DNA from: JBBIJR01 sp037445875
GTDB taxonomy: Bacteria; CLD3; SB21
DNA length: 44,773 nt
NCBI GenBank assembly: GCA_037445875.1
Contig: JBBIJR010000024.1
Location: forward strand, 1-44,773
Direction: 5' to 3'
A program made the translations under genes and the position numbers. This document shows positions 1 through 7,411 of this stretch, one piece after another (position 1 is the stretch's first letter; every line of letters starts with the position of its first letter). Below the pieces are notes generated by a model. The model made no database searches, was not told the origin of the DNA, and worked only from the letters and a program-made list of their open reading frames with translations.

Positions 1-82
1 GTTCCTGCACAACCCTGACGGGTATCGTGCATCCGGCCAGCAAAAAAACCGTCAAGACCGGCAAAAGAAAAAGCGTTTTCAT
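1..82 (-). CDS. Lipoprotein, N-terminal fragment cut by left edge
   Basis: Only the first 27 codons are inside the window. On the minus strand an AAGGAG Shine-Dalgarno sits just before an ATG at 82. The peptide begins with a lysine and a hydrophobic stretch ending in the lipobox LLAGC (Cys at residue 18), so the product should be lipidated and anchored in the envelope. The reading frame is open to the edge. It lies about 150 bases downstream of the barrel remnant on the same strand. Function cannot be told from the part that is visible; the lipobox and ribosome binding site make the start itself convincing. Confidence 0.75.
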   Translation of the reverse strand, partial: MKTLFLLPVLTVFLLAGCTIPVRVVQE

Positions 83-230
83 AAATAGCTCCTTATTCAT
101 CCTGATAGTGCTGAACGACACAGTCTCAAGAATGCACAGTAGCCGAATCCTTCAGGGTTCGTATGACCCGTCGTTACGTAACCATCCACCAACGCGACTT
201 GAAGGTCGCGGCTACAGGCCGAAATGCGGC

Positions 231-767
231 TCACGGCGACGTATCCACCGGGACGAACTGCTGACCCACCAACCTCGCATCGATACTGAGTCCGGTCTTG
301 AGCTGCCGGATCCGCTCTCCGAAATGAATGTTGTAGTAACTCTGGCCGTCGTAGTATCCGGCGAACAGCCACAGCATCTTCTTGAACCCCGGCACGCGCC
401 ATTTGAGCCTCGCCGAATAGATGCTCTCCGGCACACCCTGCGGATCGTCGAGGATTCGCGCATACGTCGCTTCCAGTCTCAGCGAAGGCCGGGCATACAG
501 ATACTGGTAATATATCCGCTTGCGGCCGTAGACGCCGCGCAACTCGTCATCAATGCTGAAGAGCCCCCGAGCGGGGTGGAACTCGAACGACACACCGACC
601 ATGTGGCGCGGGCAGCGGCGGAACGTCACGAAGTAGCCCGCATGAACGAAATTCGTCGAGAACGTGCCGGACGAGGTGTTGATCCCCGAATTGCCCGCCG
701 AATCCGCGCTCGTAAACACGCTCCCGTCCTGACCGTTGGAATGGTGGGCGGCCAGCAAGGAAACCAT
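231..767 (-). CDS. Truncated outer-membrane phospholipase A1-like beta-barrel protein
   Basis: The 178-residue frame has alternating polar and aromatic residues (for example RIYYQYLYARPSLRLEATYA) typical of beta-barrel strands. Near its start is the motif HHSNGQDG, which resembles the catalytic H-x-S-N-G of outer-membrane phospholipase A (OMPLA). Family members are usually about 280 residues and have a signal peptide; this one has neither a signal peptide nor the first half of the barrel. In the same frame a stop codon lies only five codons upstream of the ATG. The 230 bases up to the phosphorylase gene contain open stretches in the other two frames but no recognisable barrel sequence. It may be a decayed gene or one broken by sequencing indels. 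The barrel character is seen; lipase activity is inference. Confidence 0.45.
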   Translation of the reverse strand: MVSLLAAHHSNGQDGSVFTSADSAGNSGINTSSGTFSTNFVHAGYFVTFRRCPRHMVGVSFEFHPARGLFSIDDELRGVYGRKRIYYQYLYARPSLRLEATYARILDDPQGVPESIYSARLKWRVPGFKKMLWLFAGYYDGQSYYNIHFGERIRQLKTGLSIDARLVGQQFVPVDTSP

Positions 768-997
768 GTTGGGACGAGATCATTTGCAGCAACACTCGTG
801 GGGGCGACGTTCTCGCGGAGAAGCAGATCGACGGCCTGTTGAAGCCGCAAATTTTCCAGAAAAAGATGTCGCGACAATCCGTACACAGAGCGCCGCGGGG
901 CGTCATTCTCAGACGGTCGGCCAAAACGCTGACGGGAGTGGGGCTGTCTTTGGATCGAAGCGGGGTTTCAAAAACCCGACGGAAATTGGGTGCAGGT

Positions 998-3097
998 CTA
1001 AGACTTATACAATTTTGTCACGTACTCCGCCACCATACGGTCGGTGTTGAACGTCGGGATCAACGTTTGCATGGCGCGACGAATGCGACGGATCCACATG
1101 ACCGGAATGCCTCGCTGGTCGCGGTTGTAAAACAGGGGAATCACTTCATTCTCGAGCGCTGCGTACAGGTTCTTCTCATCGAGCCGGTCTTGTTCCACCT
1201 CGTTGTCCGAATGCTCATCGCCGCCGATGGCGAAGCCGTTGGTCCCGTCGAATGCCTCGCGCCACCATCCGTCGAGGATACTCAGGTTGAGGGCTCCGTG
1301 GGCCGCCGTCTTCTGGCCGCTGGTACCGCTGGCTTCGAGCGGCCGCCGGGGATTGTTCAGCCATACGTCGCACCCAGCCACCATGAACCGCGCCACGTTG
1401 ATATCGTAGTTCTCGATGAAAGCGATCTTGCCGTAGAATTGCGGATGTTTGCTGAGTTCGACGATTCGCTTGATGAACGCCTTGCCCTTGTCGTCCTTGG
1501 GGTGGGACTTGCCGGAGAATACGATCTGGATCGGCCTTTCGGGATTGTTGAACAGGCGTATGGCGCGCTCGAACTGATGGAAGATCATGGGCGCCCGCTT
1601 GTAGGCGGCGAACCGGCGGGCAAAACCGATGGTCAGGACGTCTGGCGACAGAAAAGAGGCGAGGGTACGTCCTCCGTTGCCTCCAAAACGGCGCTGTTGT
1701 TCACGGAGCCGATGACGCGTGAATTCGATTAACATCCGTCTGAGCTCGTACCGCAGGGCCCAGATCTCTTCGTCGGAAATGAACGACGGATCGTCCACGC
1801 GCCGCCAGAAGTCGGCTTTCATCAGATGCGTTTCCCACTCCTCGCCGAGGAACTTGTGCCAGAATCTGCGTGTCCGTTCGTTCATCCAACCCAGCGGATG
1901 AACGCCGTTCGTGATATAGGCAATCGGGACCTGGTCCGCCGTCCGATTTGGGTACAGCGGCTGCCACATTTTCTGGGTGACCTGCTGATGCAGCACGCTA
2001 ACGGCGTTGGCGGCCCGGCTCATCTTCAGGGCGAGGACCGTCATGCAGAACGTCTCCTTCTCGTCGTTGGGGTGCACGCGTCCGATTTCCATGATCCGTT
2101 CCAGCGATACCCCAAGAACGGCGCTGTAGTTGGACAGTGTGAAATGCATCAGATCGAGGGTGAACCGGTCGTGGCCGGCCGGCACAGGGGTGTGCGTAGT
2201 AAAGACGCAGCGCTGTTTCACCCAGGCGAGCGCATCTTCAAACGACAGGCCCTCTAGCATCTTGTTTCTGGCGAGTTCAAGCGTGAGGAATGCGCTGTGG
2301 CCTTCATTAATATGATAAACCGAAGGAGCGATACCCAGCGTCTGGACGAGGCGTGCACCGCCGATGCCCATGGCTATCTCCTGGCAGATGCGGGTCGTGA
2401 TGTCGCCGCCGTACGTTCGCGAAGTGAGTTCGCGATAGTGCTCCTCATTGTCCGGATGGTTGCTATCGAGAAGATAGAGCGTGATGCGGCCGACCTGGAG
2501 TTGCCAGGCGTACAGGCTCACCATGCTGTGGCCGATTTCGACGACCGTCACAACAGGCTTGCCGGTCTTGTCTACAAGGAGCCTCAGGGGCAAGTCCTTT
2601 GGATCGTTGAGAGGGTATTGTTCCTGCTGATGGCCGTCCGCCGTCACGGTCTGGTGAAAATATCCTTGCCGGTAGAAGAGACCCACCCCTATGAGGGGCA
2701 CGCCGAGATCGCTGGCCGACTTGACATGATCGCCCGAAAGGACGCCGAGACCTCCGCTATACATGGGGAGGCATTCGTGCAGAGCAAATTCGGGACTGAA
2801 GTACGCGATCGGTGCATCAAAAAACTCAGCGGCATTTGACTGGGCCCACGTCTTTTCAGGATGTATGTAGGCGTTGAATGCGGAAAGGACCTTGTTGAGG
2901 TGCTCGCTTAATGCCGACTCGCGCAGACGCGCCTGAAGTTCGTCCTGACTCAGGGCTTGAAAGACCGCGACGGCATTGTGATTCGATTCATCCCACACCT
3001 GCGGGGACAGATCGCGAAAGAATGACTGCGCGTCCTGGTTCCACGTCCACCACAGGTTGTAAGCGAGTATCTTGAGTTCTTCGATTCGGCGTTCCAT
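998..3097 (-). CDS. glgP: Alpha-glucan (glycogen/starch) phosphorylase
   Basis: This GT35-family enzyme would release glucose-1-phosphate from glycogen or maltodextrin in the cytoplasm using pyridoxal phosphate. The N-terminal ~110 residues match the DUF3417 segment of the bacterial 'short' phosphorylases (LAYNLWWTWNQDAQ, then SPQVWDES). The catalytic part follows, with YFSPEFALHE, YSGGLGVLSGDH and HINEGHSAF. The PLP-binding lysine is K596 in EASGTSGQK. At 699 residues it is shorter than the ~820-850-residue relatives and lacks their C-terminal extension; it ends cleanly in YVTKLYKS, so this looks natural. The ATG at 3097 has no strong ribosome binding site. A good sigma-70-type promoter lies about 110 bases upstream. 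No other glycogen genes are adjacent. Confidence 0.93.
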   Translation of the reverse strand: MERRIEELKILAYNLWWTWNQDAQSFFRDLSPQVWDESNHNAVAVFQALSQDELQARLRESALSEHLNKVLSAFNAYIHPEKTWAQSNAAEFFDAPIAYFSPEFALHECLPMYSGGLGVLSGDHVKSASDLGVPLIGVGLFYRQGYFHQTVTADGHQQEQYPLNDPKDLPLRLLVDKTGKPVVTVVEIGHSMVSLYAWQLQVGRITLYLLDSNHPDNEEHYRELTSRTYGGDITTRICQEIAMGIGGARLVQTLGIAPSVYHINEGHSAFLTLELARNKMLEGLSFEDALAWVKQRCVFTTHTPVPAGHDRFTLDLMHFTLSNYSAVLGVSLERIMEIGRVHPNDEKETFCMTVLALKMSRAANAVSVLHQQVTQKMWQPLYPNRTADQVPIAYITNGVHPLGWMNERTRRFWHKFLGEEWETHLMKADFWRRVDDPSFISDEEIWALRYELRRMLIEFTRHRLREQQRRFGGNGGRTLASFLSPDVLTIGFARRFAAYKRAPMIFHQFERAIRLFNNPERPIQIVFSGKSHPKDDKGKAFIKRIVELSKHPQFYGKIAFIENYDINVARFMVAGCDVWLNNPRRPLEASGTSGQKTAAHGALNLSILDGWWREAFDGTNGFAIGGDEHSDNEVEQDRLDEKNLYAALENEVIPLFYNRDQRGIPVMWIRRIRRAMQTLIPTFNTDRMVAEYVTKLYKS

Positions 3098-3214
3098 GCT
3101 ATTCGGTCGAAGATCTCGTCATTGGAGCTGCTGACATAACGCTGTCACCTGAAACCTGTATATTCGTTTGCTGGCCTTCAAAGATTCATGAATGGTCTCA
3201 TCAAGTGTGGCATG

Positions 3215-3243
3215 AGTATAAGGGAACGGCCATTCAATTGCAA
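3215..3243 (-). promoter_or_regulatory. Sigma-70-type promoter for the alpha-glucan phosphorylase gene
   Basis: On the minus strand a TTGCAA -35 box (3243-3238) is separated by exactly 17 bases from a TATACT -10 box (3220-3215), giving 4/6 and 5/6 matches to consensus. The predicted transcript start near 3208 leaves a leader of about 110 bases before the phosphorylase ATG at 3097. It lies in the divergent intergenic region shared with the DinB-family gene. Confidence 0.55.
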
Positions 3244-3360
3244 GCAAGCGCTGGTGGAGTCCATGATGAGTTGTGGGGAAGGTATTTTGATTGTAACTTG
3301 AGTTTCCAACTTACGTAATCTGTCGACACAACCGATCAACGCTTTCCAAAAGGAGGTATC

Positions 3361-3849
3361 ATGGATGCACATTTGGCAGCTCTAGTCGGATGGTACGGGC
3401 ACGAATCCTCGGCCACCCAACGGATGTTAAAGGCCATACCGAGCGACAAGATGGGGAAGAAGGTCCACCAGAGATTCCGGTCGGCGGGTGAACTGGCGAT
3501 GCACATCGGAGACACCGTGCGGGATTTGACGGCGTCACTGAAAAGCGGTGCACTGGTATTCACGATGGAGCCGACGGCCGTTCCGTCGAGCGCTGAGGCC
3601 ATTGTGAAGCATTACCACGATGCGATGGACGAATTCCAGCGTGAAGCGAAGCAATTTACCCAGTCCAACATGACCAAGAAGTACCCGTTTGAAATTAACG
3701 GCAAGGTTGTGTGGGAGCCGACGGGTTACGAGCTGATGAGCGGTTATATCTGCCACGAGATCCATCATCGCGCTCAGATCGGAGTCGTCTTGAGGCTGCT
3801 GGATGCAAAGGTTCCGGGTATGTACGGGCCGAGTGGAGACGAGATGTAG
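3361..3849 (+). CDS. DinB-family putative metal-dependent hydrolase/transferase
   Basis: The 162-residue protein fits the DinB/YfiT four-helix-bundle superfamily. The metal-binding histidine triad is visible as H48 (in ELAMHIGD) and H132/H136 (in CHEIHHRAQ); the final HHRAQ element is the family signature. Members bind a divalent metal, and some transfer thiols such as mycothiol or bacillithiol, but many have no known substrate, so only the fold is assigned here. The start is fixed by an excellent Shine-Dalgarno, AAAAGGAGGT at 3348-3357, four bases before the ATG. The gene is monocistronic, divergent from the phosphorylase gene and followed by a convergent tRNA gene. Confidence 0.85.
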   Translation: MDAHLAALVGWYGHESSATQRMLKAIPSDKMGKKVHQRFRSAGELAMHIGDTVRDLTASLKSGALVFTMEPTAVPSSAEAIVKHYHDAMDEFQREAKQFTQSNMTKKYPFEINGKVVWEPTGYELMSGYICHEIHHRAQIGVVLRLLDAKVPGMYGPSGDEM

Positions 3850-3898
3850 CCGTCGGAGGGAGAGCAGAACCCACTCGGTACCTTTTTTCAATCTCCAT

Positions 3899-3988
<90 letters not shown>

Positions 3989-4020
3989 GGAATGGGCTCC
4001 GGCCAAGCCAGGGCGCGGGA

Positions 4021-4049
4021 AGCTTAGGCAAAACGGCCCATTATTGCAA
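4021..4049 (-). promoter_or_regulatory. Candidate promoter for tRNA-Ser
   Basis: On the minus strand a TTGCAA -35 box (4049-4044) and a TAAGCT -10 box (4026-4021) are 17 bases apart. The next bases are a C/G-rich discriminator (TCCCGCGCCC), which is typical of stringently controlled stable-RNA promoters. Transcription would begin about 25 bases before the mature tRNA 5' end. The -10 match is weak. Confidence 0.4.
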
Positions 4050-4082
4050 ACAGTTTTTGAGAGTTCGAAAACGGATGGCGCA

Positions 4083-4111
4083 TTGCGTTTGAGGCGGTAC
4101 GTATCTACTAT
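4083..4111 (+). promoter_or_regulatory. Weak candidate promoter for the symporter operon
   Basis: TTGCGT (4083-4088) and TACTAT (4106-4111) are 17 bases apart, about 47 bases before the GTG start of the symporter gene. The boxes match consensus at roughly 3/6 and 4/6 positions, so this is only the best candidate in the gap. The rest of 3989-4157 shows nothing else recognisable apart from the opposed tRNA promoter. Confidence 0.28.
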
Positions 4112-4157
4112 GACGGTCGAATAATTCGCAAGACAACCGGAGGTCCAACGAGTTCCG

Positions 4158-5534
4158 GTGGACTGGGTCGTCCTTGGAATCCTCGCCTACGTCGTGGTGC
4201 AGCTCATCGTGGGCGTACTGTTATCGCGCCGTATCCGGACAGCAGAGGACTATCTCCTTGCCGGACGGAGGTTGGGCTATCCGCTGGCAGCGTTCTCCAT
4301 TTTTGCAACCTGGTTCGGCGCGGAATCGTGCATTGGAGCGGCCGGTGCGGCATATGACAGAGGAATCCCGGGCGTCCTCACGGATCCGCTGGGATACGCT
4401 TTGTGCCTCCTGGTGATGGGCCTCGTTCTCGCGGCGCCTCTCTGGAAGATGAGGCTGACCACCATTGCCGATCTCTTCCGTATTCGCTACTCGGGTCTCG
4501 TGGAAAAAATCGCGGTCCTGCTCATGGTCCCGACATCGCTTCTGTGGGCGGCCGCCCAGATACGCGCGTTCGGCGTTGTGCTGTCGGCTTCGTCCCCCTG
4601 GACCGTCACGTTCTCCATTACCGTAGCCGCGCTGGTCGTAGTTCTTTACACGGTAATGGGCGGACTGCTCGCCGATGCGACGACCGACATCATCCAGGGG
4701 ATTGCCGTCATGGCGGGATTGGCGATGCTCCTGCCGCTCGTCATCGCCGATCAGGAGCTCACGATCGCGAACCTGTCGCTGTTCCGCAATCAATCCCTAT
4801 CCGGCACCGGCTGGCTGAATATGCTGGAAGCCTTGTCCGTTCCCGTGTGCGGATCGCTGGTTGCACAGGAACTGGTTTCTCGCGTCATTGCGAGCAAGTC
4901 GGACAAGGTGGCCCGACGTTCCTCGGTGTTTGCAGCTTTTGCCTATCTGATCGTGGGGATCATCCCGGTAGGGATGGGTCTGGCAGGGCTCGACTTAGTA
5001 CCGGGACTGGGGGATGCTGAACAAATCCTGCCGGTTCTGGCACAGAAGTACTTCACCCCTGCATTATATGCGCTTTTCGCGGGAGCGATTGTGTCTGCGA
5101 TCTTGTCAACCGTCGACAGCGCACTCCTTGCGTGTTCGGCCCTCCTTTTTCACAACATGATCCTGCCACTAAGACCGTCGGCCGGCGAAAGACAAAAGCT
5201 ATTGCTCAATCGCGTCGGTGTTGTGGCGATGGGGCTATTTGCTTATGTTCTTGCACTTCACGCAGAAGGAGTTTACCATCTGGTCAAGGAAGCCTCTTCA
5301 TTCGGGAGCGCAGGAATTTTTGTTGTTGTGATGTTCGGGTTATTCACTTCATTCGGAGGGTCTCGCTCGGCCACGAGTTGTTTGCTGACGGGCGCCTCGG
5401 TGTGGTTAGTGGCCGAGTATGGATACGACCTTTCGTTCAGCTACCTGACGGCTCTTACCGCATCGGTGCTGACATACGCCGCCGTTGGTCTCATCGACCG
5501 GAGATCCGGTACCGCTCTTCGAGTTGGGCGATGA
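4158..5534 (+). CDS. Sodium:solute symporter (SSS) family protein
   Basis: The 458-residue, highly hydrophobic protein has about 13 membrane-spanning stretches and the N-terminal hallmark of SSS transporters: a first helix, then TAEDYLLAGRRLGYPLAAFS, ATWFGAES and an amphipathic DLFRIRY segment. SSS proteins couple sodium entry to uptake of sugars, amino acids, organic acids or vitamins; the substrate cannot be read from the sequence. The start is GTG, preceded at a rather long distance by GGAGG (4139-4143). Its stop overlaps the next gene's start in an ATGA arrangement, so the HD-domain protein is translationally coupled to it. It heads a long plus-strand run of closely spaced genes. Confidence 0.88.
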   Translation: MDWVVLGILAYVVVQLIVGVLLSRRIRTAEDYLLAGRRLGYPLAAFSIFATWFGAESCIGAAGAAYDRGIPGVLTDPLGYALCLLVMGLVLAAPLWKMRLTTIADLFRIRYSGLVEKIAVLLMVPTSLLWAAAQIRAFGVVLSASSPWTVTFSITVAALVVVLYTVMGGLLADATTDIIQGIAVMAGLAMLLPLVIADQELTIANLSLFRNQSLSGTGWLNMLEALSVPVCGSLVAQELVSRVIASKSDKVARRSSVFAAFAYLIVGIIPVGMGLAGLDLVPGLGDAEQILPVLAQKYFTPALYALFAGAIVSAILSTVDSALLACSALLFHNMILPLRPSAGERQKLLLNRVGVVAMGLFAYVLALHAEGVYHLVKEASSFGSAGIFVVVMFGLFTSFGGSRSATSCLLTGASVWLVAEYGYDLSFSYLTALTASVLTYAAVGLIDRRSGTALRVGR

Positions 5535-6186
5535 GCGTGCCTGTTAACGCTATAACCCGGACAGCCGCGTACGTCCGCGAACGTATGCCTCCGGAAGGCT
5601 CACACGATTGGTTCCACGTCGAACGGGTATGGAATCTGTCCAGGCGGTTGCTAAGGGCCGAAGGGGGCGATTCCGTCGTTGTAGAGCTGGCTGCCCTGCT
5701 GCATGACATGGATGATTGGAAGATAGCGGATGTCGTGTCAGATTCGTCCCGCGCAGGGGAATGGATGAGCTCGATTCGGATCGATCGGAGGATTCATGAA
5801 GCCGTCATAGATATCATCATGGCCTTTCCTTCAAAGGTGCCGGTGTTGACACACCTATGCAGACGCTGGAAGGACGAATCGTGCAGGACGCCGACCGCCT
5901 GGACGCCCTCGGAGCGATCGGCATAGCCAGGGCCTTTGCTTATGGAGGTCTAAAACGGCGCCCGCTCTACGACCCCGGTGTGCCGTTCCGGCCGCACGCA
6001 ACGTTTGACGAATACAAGCAAAGCGCGGGTCCGACGATCAACCACTTCTACGAAAAACTGCTGCTTCTGAAGGACCGAATGAACACGCAGACGGCACGCC
6101 GTATGGCCGAGAACCGCCACCGGTTCATGCTCGAGTTTCTCGGCCAATTCTACCAAGAATGGGAAGTCAAAGATCCTGAGTTCTGA
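5531..6186 (+). pseudogene. HD-domain phosphohydrolase (YedJ-like), single-base frameshift
   Basis: The first part, from ATG 5531 (4-base overlap with the symporter stop), reads SHDWFHVERV and LLHDMDDWK, giving the metal-binding H25, H29 and H58-D59 of an HD phosphohydrolase. At about 5822-5825 the frame shifts. The next frame reads LSFKGAGVDTPM, TLEGRIVQDADRLDALG and GIARAFAYGG, the conserved second half of the same family. Restoring one C in GGCC/TTT gives a continuous 218-residue protein of normal family length. The product would be a small cytoplasmic phosphohydrolase of unknown substrate. Because the repair is a single base in a C run and both halves remain well conserved, an error in the read or a very recent mutation is more likely than old decay. 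Confidence 0.82.
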
Positions 6187-6213
6187 CGTATCATATAATG
6201 GAGATCGACTTCG

Positions 6214-6552
6214 ATGAAGAAGAAGCCAAGAGCGACCGCCAAGAAACTACCGACGCACTTCACAAGATTCCTCAAGGATCATCCCGGTGTAGGCCGACTG
6301 TATTCAGAATTGTCGGATGCGTGCAAGGCAGCGGGGCCCTTGAATGGGAAAACGGCCGCGCTGTTCAAATTAGGAGTGGCCGTCGGACTTCGGCACGAGG
6401 GCGCCGTGCATTCGCACACGCGAAAGAGTCTGGAAGCGGGTGCGACGCCGGCGGAGATCCGCCACGCTATTGTACTGGCGTTGACGACCATCGGGTTTCC
6501 GTCCATGATGGCGGCCCTGAGCTGGGTCAACGATGTACTGGATGGTCGGTAG
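6214..6552 (+). CDS. Carboxymuconolactone decarboxylase (AhpD-like) family protein
   Basis: The 112-residue protein has the compact helical CMD/AhpD pattern: KTAALFKLGVAVGLRHEGAVHSH, then LEAGATPAEIRHAIVLAL and IGFPSMMAALSWV. The CxxC redox pair of true AhpD peroxidase partners is absent (E-x-A-V-H-S-H occupies that site), so it is closer to the gamma-CMD type and peroxidase-recycling activity should not be assumed. The N-terminus is lysine/arginine rich (MKKKPRATAKK). GGAG at 6200-6203 is spaced 10 bases from the ATG. It lies 27 bases after the HD gene, and its 3' end overlaps the start of the following lipoprotein gene, consistent with one transcript. Confidence 0.82.
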   Translation: MKKKPRATAKKLPTHFTRFLKDHPGVGRLYSELSDACKAAGPLNGKTAALFKLGVAVGLRHEGAVHSHTRKSLEAGATPAEIRHAIVLALTTIGFPSMMAALSWVNDVLDGR

Positions 6553-7411
6553 GTTCGCCGGCGTCATTCTGATTTTCTGCATGACGGGCTGCACGGCGCC
6601 GTCCGAACCGATTACCACCGCGTTTCGATGCCGTGTGACGTTTCGCGATGCGACGAGCGGCTTCCGCCTGGGCCTGCGTGTGATACCGGGCGAGCAGTCC
6701 CTCAAACAAGGACGCCTCTTCGTTGAGCGGGCATCGGTGGATCCCCCTCACCTTTATTACGACGAGAGCCTCGTCGTGCGATCCCGTCTGGCGGACACCG
6801 TCGTGCTCGAAGCGGACGCGTTCGAGGATTGGCTCGATGATTTGTTTGCCGCACTGGAAGCCGCCCGCGAGTCTCACACGGGTGAAGCCGGCCGTATGTC
6901 CATCCGGGTAGAAGTCACGGACTCTGCACTGAAAAAAGGCTTTTCCGCCTTCGCGGATGCACCGGAGGAACCTGCGGTCGCTGAATTCTGTGATCGATGC
7001 CTCGCCTTGTTTGAACAGGGTTTCCCCAAAGTAGATTGGCAGACCCCGGATGCGGACGTGGCGGTTCGGATGGACAAGCGGATGGAAACGAAAGAGGATT
7101 CTCTGCGAATCGAAGTCGTCAAACGGGGTGCGGACATTCGTGTGGCCCATTCGAGGCGGCCATTCGTCCGCCGGTTGGATGAAGAGGAATACGTTGACCT
7201 CTGGCGGGTACTCGAGGCCAACTCCGTCTGGAGATTGCCGGGCGACGGGACGTATCGCTCATCGTATCCGCTCCGGTATGAGATGTCGCTGAGGTTGGGG
7301 ACTCGAACGGCCTCGTGGCAGGTATACGCTCCTTCACTGTTGGGGGACCGGAGGTATTTCAACATCCTGAGCTACCTGGAAAACCTCTCAACAGGGGAAG
7401 GCCGCTGGTGA
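6542..7411 (+). CDS. Lipoprotein of unknown function
   Basis: I do not recognise a family. The protein starts MVGRFAGVILIFCMTGC, a short signal peptide ending in a lipobox with lipidated Cys17; the ATG at 6542 gives a better signal peptide than the one at 6533. The mature part (about 270 residues) is acidic, mixed alpha/beta, and has two cysteines in EFCDRCL. It overlaps the preceding gene by 11 bases, and its TGA overlaps the GTG of the next gene by 4 bases. Translation is therefore probably coupled to the membrane peptidase that follows, and the two may work together in the envelope. Confidence 0.72.
   Translation: MVGRFAGVILIFCMTGCTAPSEPITTAFRCRVTFRDATSGFRLGLRVIPGEQSLKQGRLFVERASVDPPHLYYDESLVVRSRLADTVVLEADAFEDWLDDLFAALEAARESHTGEAGRMSIRVEVTDSALKKGFSAFADAPEEPAVAEFCDRCLALFEQGFPKVDWQTPDADVAVRMDKRMETKEDSLRIEVVKRGADIRVAHSRRPFVRRLDEEEYVDLWRVLEANSVWRLPGDGTYRSSYPLRYEMSLRLGTRTASWQVYAPSLLGDRRYFNILSYLENLSTGEGRW

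Noticed and set aside
27..842. A 271-codon plus-strand open frame at the left edge
   Set aside because: It is opposite a lipoprotein start with a good ribosome binding site and a barrel-like frame; its own sequence is arginine-rich and low in structure.
963..977. GGGTTT-CAA-AAACCC hairpin after the phosphorylase gene as terminator
   Set aside because: Only six base pairs with no following T run on the minus strand.
6214..6552. AhpD alkylhydroperoxidase
   Set aside because: The CxxC redox pair is missing, so only the broader CMD family is supported.
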